Positions 32,093 to 41,572 are shown, counted from the stretch's first letter. The stretch is DNA of 64,000 nt from an uncultured Polaribacter sp. (GCA_947497755.1 CANMHT010000004.1:62001-126000); one strand, 5' to 3'. Made by a program: numbers and translations. The notes: generated by a model not told the origin, from the letters alone.

Positions 32093-32764
32093 ATGAAAGT
32101 AATACATTGGACACCAAAAGAAAATAAAAGTCAAATTTTAGAAAAAGGAATTCTAATAACTGATACTTGGATTTCGTGTTCAATTCTTACACCATTTAAG
32201 AACTTGAATCGTTGGTGGCTCGACTTTTTGCTAAATGACAAAGAATATATAGGAATCGTATTTGAATTAGAAGAAATCGACTTTCCTTTAGTTCATGACC
32301 ATTGGTGTATTGATACTCATACAGAATATGATGACAATTTTGAAGTCATATCAAAAAAAAGAAATGATCTGAATGAAATATTGTCTAGCAATCCAAAATC
32401 TGTATTTAATGATTTAAAAGGATTAAAGCGTGATTACGAACAAACAATAGTTTGGCGAATAGGAAATACGATTGATGAATCTAGTTATTTAGATAAAGAT
32501 GGAATTTATAGACCAGATGACAAAAAGATAATTGCATCAGGGTTAAAGTTGATAAAATCGAACCCCAAAAAGGCTGAAAAGGACTTTTTTGACAATCCTG
32601 ACTTTATGGAATTTGTTTTTGAAGACTATGAGGTTCTGTTATTCAAGAATGTCGAACCAAACAGAATTGAAAGAGTAATTCAAGCGAATACAAATTATTC
32701 GTATAATGATTTAATAAATGAAATAAAAGCCCACTACAACAAATCAATTAGTCTTTCTAAATAG
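32093..32764 (+). CDS. Unknown cytoplasmic protein with an ADP-ribosyltransferase-like N-terminus
   Basis: 223 residues without signal peptide or membrane span. The start MKVIHWTPKENKSQILEKG resembles the HxT...N...IL..G pattern that opens many ADP-ribosyltransferase-fold proteins (DarT-, Tpt1- and Arr-like). Later features are a Trp-rich segment (NRWWLDFLL) and VLLFKNVEPNRIERVIQANT near the C-terminus, also common in such folds. The similarity is only a motif seen by eye, so the call is weak; no antitoxin-like partner follows. It has its own promoter. Confidence 0.55.
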   Translation: MKVIHWTPKENKSQILEKGILITDTWISCSILTPFKNLNRWWLDFLLNDKEYIGIVFELEEIDFPLVHDHWCIDTHTEYDDNFEVISKKRNDLNEILSSNPKSVFNDLKGLKRDYEQTIVWRIGNTIDESSYLDKDGIYRPDDKKIIASGLKLIKSNPKKAEKDFFDNPDFMEFVFEDYEVLLFKNVEPNRIERVIQANTNYSYNDLINEIKAHYNKSISLSK

Positions 32765-32795
32765 TATTTCCCCATCACTACTCTCCTACTTGTTT
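32765..32795 (+). repeat. Dispersed repeat R2, copy 2
   Basis: TTTCCCCATCACTACTCTCC follows directly on the stop codon at 32764. It matches the R2 core with a few changes. Confidence 0.5.
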
Positions 32796-32852
32796 TGCAA
32801 AAATCGTATATAATTAAACTCTTCTGTTTACTTATTTGTTAGTGTTCTGATG

Positions 32853-33677
32853 CTACTTATTAACCTTTAGATATAGTTTTGTGATTTCTTCTATAACAGT
32901 TTCAGGGTCTTTTATCCAAACCATATGATTGGTGTTTTTTGTTAAAACATAGTTGTGATTAGCTAAGCTTCCATATTCTTTTAAGCATCGAACCAAATTA
33001 AACGTATCCTCTTTTGTTTTTAATGCATTCTTATTAGGTAAATTTTCTGCTACAATTAAAGTTAAAGGCATCTCACTATAAATAAATCTTGATGACATAT
33101 ATTTAGCTATTTGAGGAAACTGTTGTAATACATAATAAAGTCCTAGCCTACGCTTTTTTAGCATTTCCTAGACTTTTAAGGAAAGATTATTTTTATATTT
33201 CAGGGTCCAATCTTCTGTAAACATGCATGGAGTACTCGCATAAATAAAAACAGCTCCTTTTATTTCCCCCTTATTTATGTGGTTAAATTCAGAAGTATAA
33301 AAACTCCCAAATGAATGAGCAACTAAGAAATATTCTTTATCGTATCCCATTTTTTTCAGAGCCTTTTTTAAATCTTCAACTTCACCTTTAAATGAAATTT
33401 TAGTGCTATCTATTTCACTCTTTCCTAAACCAGCCCAATCATAAGTTATTAGCGTAGCGCCGGTTTTTTTGTGTATACTTTGTAATATAGGCTCCCAAAC
33501 ACTTCCATCGTTTCCGTTTCCCGCTTCAAAAATAATGGGAAAACTATTTCCTTTTATTATTTTAAAATGCAATTTATGTTTCCCTAAATTAATAAGTGTA
33601 TCTGTAGTTACTTGAGACTGTATTTTCATACAACATATGATAACTACTGTAAGAAATAATTGTACTTTGTTTTTCAT
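32853..33677 (-). pseudogene. Alpha/beta hydrolase interrupted by one in-frame TAG
   Basis: Read on the minus strand from the ATG at 33677 the frame stops at a TAG (33168-33170) and then continues open in the same frame to 32853, giving 274 codons with a single internal amber. The first part has a signal peptide, GNDGSVWEPI and the nucleophile elbow VAHSFGSF; the second part has the C-terminal His in TNHMVWIKDPETVIEEI. Together they make a complete hydrolase triad scaffold. A recent nonsense mutation is the simplest reading; readthrough or a second start (ATG at 33164) would not restore a full enzyme without readthrough. Confidence 0.85.
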
Positions 33678-33748
33678 AGTTTCATGCTTTTCTATTTATT
33701 AGATCGTTACATAGAAAATCATTAATATTTTTAAATCCAATTATTTAA

Positions 33749-34607
33749 CTATTTAATTTGTTCATCAAACTGTTTTTGAAATACTTTTATCAATCCTTCT
33801 GCGTCCTTATTCATTGCTTCTTTACAGAACAGTTTACTTGCTTTAAACTTTGTATGGCTTTTTGTTTTTATTGCCTCTTTAAATTTTCCTACACTAAATA
33901 AAAAAAGAGCAATGTCAACGTCTCCTTGCCCATATAAATTAACAAGTATCTTTCTTTTTGCTAAAAAATTATCACCAAGTTGTGTTGGTACTTTAGAAGC
34001 AAAATAAACTAACGTAGAAAAATAAGCTTCGTCTAATCTAATTTTATTACTTCGCCAGTAGTCTTTAAAATCTTTTCGTAATTGTACTTTTTTGTCATCA
34101 CGATTAACATAATCAATATAAAATTGTGGGTAATCTTCTATTTTTATTTGATTAGAATATCCTTTTATTATTTTATTCTTCTTAAAAAAGCTTTAGGCTT
34201 TCATTCGTAAATTTAGAAACAGCAGTAAATAATTTCTTTGCTGTTTTACCAGAATATCCTTGTTTTCTATTTAATAAATATCCATCATTCGTTAGTACAA
34301 CATTTGTTGGATAACTATTTATATGGTATTTTTTTGATAAGTTATAAGTCTTGTCATCTTCAGCATTATAATGAAGTAAAATAAAATTATCTGCTAAATA
34401 TTTGTTGTATGTTTTGTTTCTAAATATTGCTTTTTCGAGCTTTTTACAAGGTAAACACCAAGTAGTATAAAAGTCTATTAATAACAATTTATTTTCTTTT
34501 TTAGCTTTAACTAGAGCTTTATCATAATTTTGTTCAATTATAGTTAACTCTTGAGCTGAGATATTTAAGAAAACTAAACTGCATATAATAAATAACGTTT
34601 TTCTCAT
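33749..34607 (-). pseudogene. Exported thioredoxin-like protein broken by a one-base frameshift
   Basis: From the ATG at 34607 the protein has a signal peptide (ending ISAQ), a thioredoxin active site WCLPCKKLE, and a TSYPTNVV-like cis-Pro segment, then stops at 34182 just after a run of six T. If that run had five T the reading continues for about 145 more residues (KKNKIIKGYSNQIKIEDYPQ onward) to a stop at 33749, giving the usual length of flavobacterial thioredoxin proteins with a helical C-terminal domain. The downstream frame is open throughout and has coding character. A sequencing error in the homopolymer is possible. Confidence 0.82.
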
Positions 34608-34684
34608 TTTAATATATCTAAATTGAATTTTTATTTTTATAACGACTCAAAAAAATATAAAAAGTTGCAAAAACAGTTTTTTAA

Positions 34685-36166
34685 CTATCTATTATTTTCT
34701 AATTGTTTAATTTTTTTTAGTGACATTTTCTTTTTAGGGTCTTTTTCGTTTGCTTTTTTAAACCATAAAAGTGCTTTTTGAGGCTTGTTCCAAGCTAGAT
34801 AACCATCACCTACACTATCATAAAAACCAGCCACCTCTGGTTGAAGTTCTAGATTAAATTTAAAAATACCTACAGCTTTTTCGTAATAAAAATTATCTAG
34901 TAAATCATAACCTAAACCATCCAAATATCCTTTTCCAAAAGCGTAAACATTTGAAGCATTCTTTTGTAGTTTATGATATTCTTCTTTGAAAGTTTCTATA
35001 TCTTTTTCAAGAATTACTTTTCGTAAGGCAAAACTAATAGGTGTTTTGTAGTTTAAATTCTTATTATTATACATCTTTTGAATGATTACAGCAGCAATAT
35101 ATTCAGTAATAATCGTATCACTATTAGCCATGATAGTGATCGCAAAGTTTTCTTCAGGTAGAAATCCAAAAAATGTACTATAACCTTCATCACCACCAGA
35201 ATGACGGAACATTTTTTTATTGTTAACCATTGAAGTAAACCAACCTAAACACATACCACGATTATTCTCAAAAGGAATGACAGTTTGGGTTAGTTGTTTA
35301 TACGTGTTTTTTGAAAATAATTGTTGATTTTTAAAATTTCCTTTGTTTAAATATAGTTGAGCCCAAAGTAACATGTCATCTACATTTGAGTGTAATGTAG
35401 AACTAGGCGCATGTATACGATTATAGGGGTATATGTTTGCTTTATCTATATTAAAATGAGCAGCTTCAACATGTGGATCTGTTGCTAAATTAGAGTTAAC
35501 ATCTAATTTTGAAAACGAAGTGTTTTGCAATTCCATTTTATTAAAAAATGTTTGTTGCATATAATCTTCAAATGTTTTTTTTGTAACATTTTGTACTACA
35601 GCTGCTAAAAGATTATAAGCTGCATTGCTATATTCATGTTCTTTACCAGGAATAAACTCTAATTTTTGGTCTTGAAAGGTTTTTACATATCTAAGTGCAG
35701 CTAGGTCATCATATTCTGGACTTTTCCAATTATAATCTTCTACATCAGGAATGCCTGAAGTATGTGTTAAAATATGTTGTAGTGTTATGTCTTTATATTG
35801 TTCACTCTTCATTGAAAAAGTAGGTAAATATTGAATGAGTTTATCAGACAATTTTAGTTTACCGTCTTCAACTAATTTCATAATGGCAGTGGCTGCAAAA
35901 GGTTTAGAAACTGATGCCATATGAAATACGGATTTATTAGTAAGTGGCTTTTGTGTATGCAAACTTTGCACACCAAAACTTTTAGCATACCAAACTTTGT
36001 TATCTTTTATAATACCAATTGAAATTCCTGGCACTTCAAAGGTTTTTAATTTTAGTTGAATTAAAGAATCAATAAAAATTTCCGTTTTATCTCTATCATT
36101 TTGTTGTGCCGAAGTATAACTAATCTTAAATAGAATAATAAAGGCAAGGATACTATTTTTGTTCAT
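34685..36166 (-). CDS. Secreted class C beta-lactamase-like serine hydrolase with C-terminal TPR
   Basis: 493 residues with a signal peptide (ending YTSAQ). The serine hydrolase motifs are all present: SVSK within HMASVSKPFAATAIMK, YSN in HEYSNAAYN, and HSGG in FRHSGGDEGYS. The last ~90 residues hold TPR-like helices (AVGIFKFNLELQPEVAGFYD, PQKALLWFKKANEKDPKK). Such proteins act on peptides, esters or cell-wall links rather than on antibiotics. It is one of three serine hydrolases of this family between 34 and 47 kb. Confidence 0.92.
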   Translation of the reverse strand: MNKNSILAFIILFKISYTSAQQNDRDKTEIFIDSLIQLKLKTFEVPGISIGIIKDNKVWYAKSFGVQSLHTQKPLTNKSVFHMASVSKPFAATAIMKLVEDGKLKLSDKLIQYLPTFSMKSEQYKDITLQHILTHTSGIPDVEDYNWKSPEYDDLAALRYVKTFQDQKLEFIPGKEHEYSNAAYNLLAAVVQNVTKKTFEDYMQQTFFNKMELQNTSFSKLDVNSNLATDPHVEAAHFNIDKANIYPYNRIHAPSSTLHSNVDDMLLWAQLYLNKGNFKNQQLFSKNTYKQLTQTVIPFENNRGMCLGWFTSMVNNKKMFRHSGGDEGYSTFFGFLPEENFAITIMANSDTIITEYIAAVIIQKMYNNKNLNYKTPISFALRKVILEKDIETFKEEYHKLQKNASNVYAFGKGYLDGLGYDLLDNFYYEKAVGIFKFNLELQPEVAGFYDSVGDGYLAWNKPQKALLWFKKANEKDPKKKMSLKKIKQLENNR

Positions 36167-36335
36167 TTTGTATTTATATTATTAGTAATCTCTTGTGTGA
36201 ATCAAAAGATTATAAGTTATTTTCAATTTCATCGAGAATGAAACATTCTGTTTCATTGATGATATTTTTTATCAATGACATCTATATTTTTAGATTGTTA
36301 CACTTTACTAAAAAAACACTCGTTTTTCTATATAG

Positions 36336-36363
36336 TTTTCCCTATCACTACCCTCCTATTTTA
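36336..36363 (+). repeat. Dispersed repeat R2, copy 3
   Basis: TTTTCCCTATCACTACCCTC, the clearest R2 copy, 62 bp before an R1 copy. Confidence 0.6.
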
Positions 36364-36424
36364 CTTACATGCAATATTATTTAAACACAAACTTGTTTTA
36401 AACTAAAAATCCTTTTATTCTATT

Positions 36425-36530
36425 CAATTTTATAGTATTTTTAACCAAGCTAACGAAAAGGAAATATCTAACTACCAAAAAGATAAATTGTTGTGGTGCT
36501 TACTTTTAGAAAAGATACTCTATTGTAAAA
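36425..36530 (+). repeat. Dispersed repeat R1, full copy
   Basis: About 105 bp shared with copies at 41601, 43621 and 55524. Key blocks: CAATTTTATAGTA, CCAAGCTAACGAAAAGG, AAATATCTAACTACC, GATAAATTGTTGTG and CTTACTTTTA. It ends 50 bp before the start of the lipoprotein gene. Confidence 0.7.
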
Positions 36531-36579
36531 TTTAAGAAGTATAATTTATCTTTCTGTTTAGCTATAAATTGCGAGAAAT

Positions 36580-37161
36580 ATGAAAAAAGAATTATCAATA
36601 ATATTATTTTTAACTCTGACTCTGGCTTGTCAGAAAAGTGAATACAAAACAGTTGACTTCAAAGCCTTTAAAATGACAGTTCCTACGACTTGGAATAAAT
36701 ATAATATTAAAGGAATTGATAGCTATGTAAGCGGACTTATAACTGACAACAATGATACTTTGATTTTTGATTTAGGTTGGTATTCTGGAGATTTAACAAA
36801 AAACAATGAAGTTCTAGTCTTTGATAGATCTGAATATTTAGAATTTACTGAGGAAAAAAAACAGCAATTAAAAAAAGTTAAGCATTTAGTTGTTGAAGAT
36901 TTTTTAAATAAAAAATTCGAGGCAAAAGATTATTTAAAATATGAATTTGATATTGATAGTATCGATTGTTTTCAAGCAAAATTTATTAAACCAAGAAACA
37001 AAGGATTTGGAGCAAGTGGAATTTATATTGATAGCTTAAATGGTGGTGAGCAGAATTCTAACAAAATCAGGTTAAGTTTCTATGGAAATAGTTTATCAGA
37101 CTCAATTCAAATGAAATTCTTTAAAGCTTTGAAAAGCATAAAGTTTAAATTTTGCGAGTAA
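36580..37161 (+). CDS. Lipoprotein of unknown function
   Basis: 193 residues with a lipobox ending LTLAC. The mature part (VDFKAFKMTVPTTWNKYNIK) resembles the PsbP-like/DUF exported domain seen in Bacteroidota proteins that begin with 'm.vP..W', but the match is too weak to name. No catalytic motif, no partner gene; the next gene starts 41 bp downstream and could be co-transcribed. Confidence 0.72.
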   Translation: MKKELSIILFLTLTLACQKSEYKTVDFKAFKMTVPTTWNKYNIKGIDSYVSGLITDNNDTLIFDLGWYSGDLTKNNEVLVFDRSEYLEFTEEKKQQLKKVKHLVVEDFLNKKFEAKDYLKYEFDIDSIDCFQAKFIKPRNKGFGASGIYIDSLNGGEQNSNKIRLSFYGNSLSDSIQMKFFKALKSIKFKFCE

Positions 37162-37202
37162 ATACTGCTCTTTACAACAACTAAAATATTGGCAACAATA
37201 TT

Positions 37203-37715
37203 ATGAAAGAAGAAAAATACTTTATTGCATCATTTCGCTACAATAAGGATAAACCAGAAGATTTTGGATTAAAACCTATTGTCAATTCTGATTATTTTAT
37301 GGATTCAAAGGGTAATAAATGGAAAAATGAATACTTATGGGATAATGGTTGGGGCAACGAATATGGTTTTATTCGACAACCTGAACCAAATCATGAGGAA
37401 CTTTGGATTTTGTTAACCGAATCTACAATTGTTGAAAATCAACTCGGAGCTGCTGAGCTATTAAATGAAAAACACCCTTTTGCGTTAAAAGAAAAGTTAC
37501 AAATTTTATTCTTGACAAAACCTAAATTAAATCGTGATTTAACGAAAAGACTTGAGCATTTAGGGGTATTAAGGACTGGAACAAATCGAAATAAAGTTCT
37601 AGGAAAAACCATTGAACAAGTAGAATCTGACTATAGAGATTGGAAAAAACTAAAGACCGATTTTGAAAGATTAAAAACAGATAGTATCTGGAAAAGAATC
37701 AGAAAAAGCTACTAA
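37203..37715 (+). CDS. Unknown cytoplasmic protein
   Basis: 170 residues, no signal peptide or membrane span, rich in Lys, Glu and aromatic residues (WDNGWGNEYGFIRQPEPNHE). The C-terminal half is helical and ends strongly basic (IWKRIRKSY). I do not recognise it. It lies just before the first of the inter-gene elements. Confidence 0.65.
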   Translation: MKEEKYFIASFRYNKDKPEDFGLKPIVNSDYFMDSKGNKWKNEYLWDNGWGNEYGFIRQPEPNHEELWILLTESTIVENQLGAAELLNEKHPFALKEKLQILFLTKPKLNRDLTKRLEHLGVLRTGTNRNKVLGKTIEQVESDYRDWKKLKTDFERLKTDSIWKRIRKSY

Positions 37716-37830
37716 GAATGTCTCACATATAATGTACGGTAAAAAATCCGAAAAATCATTACAAGAAAACCCTTAACAATTTGTATATTAGTAGACAAAA
37801 AAATAACAAAAAGATTGTTTAGAGTTTATT

Positions 37831-37893
37831 AAGTCAGAAACTTTTTGCTTTGAAACTCCCACACTACGCATAGTCGAGAATGTTAGGTCTAAT
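37831..37893 (+). repeat. Inter-gene element, family A, copy 1
   Basis: AAGTCAGAAAC, then GCTTTGAAACTCC and CACTACGCATAGTCGAGA, matching the element at 55668-55730. It ends in GTTAGGT, which fits the integron core GTTRRRY, 6 bp before the next start codon at 37895. Confidence 0.55.
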
Positions 37894-37894
37894 T

Positions 37895-38473
37895 ATGAAA
37901 AAACTACTTAAATCAATATTTCTACTCATTTTTAGTTTTTCGTGTTTTAGTCAGAATAACGAAGAAGAAAAATTGAATTTAATTTTCTATGACAATTGTT
38001 CTAGTAAATTTATAAAGCCTGAAGTTCAAATTGACTCATTTCCTGAATTGAATTATAAAATTATTACTGTTTTCATTAAACGAGGTGAATTAACAGGAGA
38101 ATACTCAACAACACTAAAAACAAAAAACGATACAATTAGAATACCAAAAATTCTTTTTTCATTTGAAAGAGTATTACATTCAAATCGTTGGAATTATTTG
38201 AATTGTGGAAAAATTTGTAATGGAACTGAAACAGACTTTTACGCAAACGGAAACAAAAGATTAGAAGGTAAATTCCAGAATGGAAAACCTATTGAAATTA
38301 AAGATTTTAGAATAAACGGAGAATTACTTACTCAAACTTTTTATGATAATTTGACTCTAAATTACAAGCGGGTGAATTATTTCGACAACAATGGAGAATT
38401 AACTGAATATCAAATCTATAAAAACAAAAGAAAAAAACTATTATCAGAACTTTTGACAAAAATGATAATCTGA
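37895..38473 (+). CDS. Secreted protein with YwqK/MORN-like repeat
   Basis: 192 residues from the ATG at 37895, which gives a signal peptide ending CFSQ; an ATG at 37880 lies inside the inter-gene element. The C-terminal half has MORN_2/YwqK-type strands (DFYANGNKRLEGKFQNGKPI, IKDFRINGELLTQTFYDN, VNYFDNNGELTEYQIYKN). These repeats occur in many exported Bacteroidota proteins annotated as antitoxin-like YwqK; no toxin is adjacent, so that label says little about function. Confidence 0.75.
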   Translation: MKKLLKSIFLLIFSFSCFSQNNEEEKLNLIFYDNCSSKFIKPEVQIDSFPELNYKIITVFIKRGELTGEYSTTLKTKNDTIRIPKILFSFERVLHSNRWNYLNCGKICNGTETDFYANGNKRLEGKFQNGKPIEIKDFRINGELLTQTFYDNLTLNYKRVNYFDNNGELTEYQIYKNKRKKLLSELLTKMII

Positions 38474-38510
38474 TTAATAAAAAAATTGAAAAAACATATT
38501 GAACAAAATA

Positions 38511-38652
38511 AATAACAACGCCAAACAAAGTATATATAATTAGTTATTGTATTTAAACTACGATTGAAAACACTAATAACTTAATCTCTACGGCGGAAAA
38601 TTCGGAGATTTTTCTTACCCACAAAAATTATACATAAAATGTAGGCATCATT
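38511..38652 (+). repeat. Inter-gene element, family B, copy 1
   Basis: Starts AACAACG and contains ATTGAAAACACTAATAACTT, CTACGGCGGAAAATTC followed by a mirrored GATTTTTC, then TTACCCACAAAAATTATACA. It aligns along its length with the element at 59226-59346. The outer ends are inverted (TATATATAATTA near the left, ATTATACATA near the right). Confidence 0.65.
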
Positions 38653-38670
38653 TTTGTAATAAAATGACTC

Positions 38671-39393
38671 ATGAATAAGAAAATAAAAATATTGCTAGCC
38701 TTAATCTTAATCATTCCTTCTATTATAATAGGTTGGAAGTTTAAATTATATAAAGATAGAGCTATTGAACAACCTCCTTATTTTGATCTTTTTATCACCG
38801 AAACATTTTTTAACAATTTCAAAGAATCTCCTTGGGATAGTATTGATTCATTAAAAAAGAGACCAATACAATGGTTAATCAATAAAAAAGAATTTGAAAA
38901 ATTAGACTCAATCTATTTAGGGTTTAAAAATATATCAAATGAGAAAATATATTACATAACTTGGGGGCAACCTAATTCAAGAATTAGAGAAAGTTTCAGA
39001 ATTTATAAAAATGGAAAAATTGATTCAATTCCTTTTGTAGGTTTTGGGTGTGGAACAGGGATTTTTCTCGCTCCACTAAAAAAAGAGAAAATAGCAGGTT
39101 CAAAAATTTTAAACCCTTTAATGTTTAATCCGTATACTGGATACCACTTACCATTAAAAAATGAAAAGTTCCCTAAGCTATTTAAAGAAATATATGGAGA
39201 TTCTGTTGCCATAAGATTTGAACAAGCAACTTATAGTTTACCTTGGAATAAATACCCTTCTCAAATGATAAAATCAAAAGAAATTATAATTATGACTGAT
39301 CAAATAATTAAAAATTGGAAAAATGGAAACTTTAGATTAAATCCTGAATTTGAAAAAGAACATGAACTAAGTTTTTATACGAAAACTGAATAA
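38671..39393 (+). CDS. Membrane-anchored protein of unknown function
   Basis: 240 residues. One N-terminal membrane span or uncleaved signal (about residues 5-24, ILLALILIIPSIIIGWKF), then a soluble domain with no recognised motif (FVGFGCGTGIFLAPLKKEKI is a notable Gly-rich stretch). An ATG seven bases upstream is out of frame. It lies between an inter-gene element and the next small gene, 18 bp apart. Confidence 0.68.
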   Translation: MNKKIKILLALILIIPSIIIGWKFKLYKDRAIEQPPYFDLFITETFFNNFKESPWDSIDSLKKRPIQWLINKKEFEKLDSIYLGFKNISNEKIYYITWGQPNSRIRESFRIYKNGKIDSIPFVGFGCGTGIFLAPLKKEKIAGSKILNPLMFNPYTGYHLPLKNEKFPKLFKEIYGDSVAIRFEQATYSLPWNKYPSQMIKSKEIIIMTDQIIKNWKNGNFRLNPEFEKEHELSFYTKTE

Positions 39394-39411
39394 TAAAAAC
39401 ATGCTACAACA

Positions 39412-40155
39412 ATGAAATATAGTAAAGATGACATATTACAAATATTGATTTCTCAATACCAGTTTCAAATTGAATTTGATCCAGTTGTAGTTAAAGGAAT
39501 GGATTTTGATTTTGAAAGTTCAATCTTTGAATGGATAGATGCATGTGATTTGGTTGACCCGAAAACATTAGCAAAAATCTATCACAAAGAATTTAGAATA
39601 AACAGACCACTTGTTGAATTAGAAAATATTTTAATAGATCAGGAAAACAGAACTCTATCTGATTTCTGTGAATATATTTCTGAACACGCTAAAAGAGATA
39701 CTATTGAACCAATCAAATTATTGGGACAGAATTGCCAAACAGCATCAATATTTAGAGCATTAAAACAAAATCTGACTGAAAAAGGAGCTAATACAACTGA
39801 ATTAAAACCAAGTTCTGAAATCAATTCGTTTTTTCTAAAAAACGGAGGAGTTTTAATAGATGAAGTCAACAAAATTGCTCCTGGAACTATGTCTGAATTT
39901 GAATATAAATCGCATAAGTTATCTCGGGTTGGACGACATATCATGTTCCTCGGTTTTTTTGCTATGATTGGAATATGGTGGATTTGGAATTTTATTTGGT
40001 GGTTGACTTTCCCAATAATTCTTGGAGTCGTAATATTTAAAATTGGAGATAAAAAACAACCTGAAAAATTAAATCTTGGTGGATTTAAAAATTTCAGAGA
40101 ATTGATTTATGAAATGGAAAATAAATTAAAAAAAACAATTACCAACAATGTATAA
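39412..40155 (+). CDS. Unknown protein with two C-terminal membrane spans
   Basis: 247 residues. The first ~175 are soluble and mostly helical; two spans follow (about 178-212, HIMFLGFFAMIGIWWIWNFI and ITFPIILGVVIF-like), then a short cytoplasmic tail. The last residues NNV and the stop are encoded by the left arm of the following inter-gene element (AACAATGTATAA). Family not recognised. Confidence 0.68.
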   Translation: MKYSKDDILQILISQYQFQIEFDPVVVKGMDFDFESSIFEWIDACDLVDPKTLAKIYHKEFRINRPLVELENILIDQENRTLSDFCEYISEHAKRDTIEPIKLLGQNCQTASIFRALKQNLTEKGANTTELKPSSEINSFFLKNGGVLIDEVNKIAPGTMSEFEYKSHKLSRVGRHIMFLGFFAMIGIWWIWNFIWWLTFPIILGVVIFKIGDKKQPEKLNLGGFKNFRELIYEMENKLKKTITNNV

Positions 40156-40301
40156 CTTAATTACGACGGTTTCGACTTCCCTTCGACAAGTTCAGTGCAG
40201 GCTATAATTCACTCAGAATTGCTAAGGTCAGAGATAAATCAAAAAGACAAGCGTATATTAATCAGTAACTAACGGCTACACAAGGCCGTAATACACAATT
40301 C
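40144..40301 (+). repeat. Inter-gene element, family C, copy 1
   Basis: Left arm AACAATGTATAA overlaps the end of the preceding gene. The right part has the hairpin ACGGC (40272-40276) / GCCGT (40285-40289) around TACACAAG, five-paired, before the TPM gene. It aligns with elements at 56501 and 57922, especially over GTAACTAACG and the hairpin. Confidence 0.7.
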
Positions 40302-40306
40302 TTAAA

Positions 40307-40801
40307 ATGAAAAAGATTAAAATTATAATATTTCTATTTTTTATAACTATTTCACACTCAATAAATGCTCAAGAAACTAAAAATAATAACTTCCCATCTC
40401 CTATTGGAGTAGTAAATGACTTTAATGGATTTTTTTCTGATTTACAAAAGGAGGAGTTAACTAAAATCATACTTGACTTTGAATCTAAAACCACTAATCA
40501 AATTGTAGTTATTACTATTGATAAAATAGAACCTTTTAAAAAAACTAAGAGATATGCTGTTGAAATAGGAAACTATTGGGGAGTTGGAGTGAAAGAAAAA
40601 AATAATGGCTTGACAATTGTAATTTGTAATTCATGCAAGGAAATTGGGATAGCAACTGGAACAGGAACTGAATTGATTTTAACAGATGAAATTTGTAAAG
40701 AAGTAATTGATAAACAAATAATTCCTGAGTTTAAAAAAGGTAATTTTTTTGAAGGAATTAAAAAAGGAGTTTTAGAACTAATTAATAAATGGAAAGAATA
40801 G
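40307..40801 (+). CDS. Secreted TPM-domain protein
   Basis: 164 residues with a signal peptide ending INAQ. The TPM domain (PF04536) fills the mature part: VNDFNGFFSDLQKEELTKII, TTNQIVVITIDKI, RYAVEIGNYWGVGVKEKNNG, GTGTELILTDEICKEVI. TPM-domain proteins include phosphatase-like and photosystem-repair factors; in bacteria most are uncharacterised envelope proteins. It lacks the C-terminal membrane region of longer family members. Starts 6 bp after an inter-gene element. Confidence 0.88.
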   Translation: MKKIKIIIFLFFITISHSINAQETKNNNFPSPIGVVNDFNGFFSDLQKEELTKIILDFESKTTNQIVVITIDKIEPFKKTKRYAVEIGNYWGVGVKEKNNGLTIVICNSCKEIGIATGTGTELILTDEICKEVIDKQIIPEFKKGNFFEGIKKGVLELINKWKE

Positions 40802-40959
40802 CAAAGTGCCCAACACCTTATAAAATTAATAGCCATTCTATTGTAAATCTACTTATGAAAATACTTACTGGTTTTCTACCTTAGGTTTATTTGTTTAATG
40901 TAGTATTAAAGTGACTCTATGAGATCAACCCAAAAACAAGAAGATATTTTAGAAACTAA

Positions 40960-41547
40960 ATGACAATTAATAAAATTTTAGAGAAATATAAACTGACTAG
41001 AACTTTTGAAACTGAATTAAATGTTGAAAAAGAGTTCTTTATAAATGAGTTTAAACAAATAACTGAAAAAGAACACTATACTCCTTTCTTTATAATGCTT
41101 GACATTTTTTATTCTGGAAATAAGAAATATATAGGAAACATTAATTCAAATAATTTTAAAATACGTGAGAGGTTTATTATAAAAAATTCTTTTGCAAATA
41201 ACTTTGCATCTGTAAAGTCTGATTTTTATGTTGAAAATAACAAACTGAAAGTCAAAACAAAAATTCAAGGAATGGAAATTTTACCTTTTATTTTAAGAGT
41301 CATTATTTTAGGAATTTACTCATTGTTAATGTTGACTACTTTTCTTGAAATATTATTAATGTCACTCTCTTCAGATGCCCAATACATTGACATTAGTATG
41401 GTAATGGGACCAATAATGTTGTCAGTTTTTGTAGTATTACTGACATACACGCCATATAAAACTGCAAAAAAAAATGTAGTCAATAAGAAAAATGATATTG
41501 ACTTAATATATCAACTAATTGAGAAAATGTCTTATAGCAACGTGTAA
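40960..41547 (+). CDS. Unknown protein with two membrane spans
   Basis: 195 residues. A soluble N-terminal half (about 1-110) is followed by two spans (about 105-135 and 140-165, ILRVIILGIYSLLMLTTFLE and MGPIMLSVFVVLLTY). The final residues SNV and the stop come from the left arm of an inter-gene element (AGCAACGTGTAA), the same arrangement as the gene ending at 40155. Family not recognised. Confidence 0.68.
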   Translation: MTINKILEKYKLTRTFETELNVEKEFFINEFKQITEKEHYTPFFIMLDIFYSGNKKYIGNINSNNFKIRERFIIKNSFANNFASVKSDFYVENNKLKVKTKIQGMEILPFILRVIILGIYSLLMLTTFLEILLMSLSSDAQYIDISMVMGPIMLSVFVVLLTYTPYKTAKKNVVNKKNDIDLIYQLIEKMSYSNV

Positions 41548-41572
41548 CTAAAATTACAGAGGCTCTTTACAA
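41536..41572 (+). repeat. Inter-gene element, family C, left half only
   Basis: AGCAACGTGTAACTAAAATT matches the left arm of the other elements; the right arm and hairpin are missing and an R1 copy follows instead, so this is a truncated copy. Confidence 0.5.

Larger units (their letters stand above)
36167..36579. other. Gene-free 413-bp gap carrying repeats R2 and R1
   Basis: No convincing gene on either strand. It holds the promoter of the minus-strand serine hydrolase at its left end, one R2 copy (36336-36363) and one full R1 copy (36425-36530), and the promoter of the plus-strand lipoprotein at its right end. Confidence 0.6.

Noticed and set aside
37880..37894. Start of the YwqK-like gene at the ATG at 37880
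   Set aside because: It lies inside the inter-gene element and would place a polar segment before the signal peptide; the ATG at 37895 fits better.
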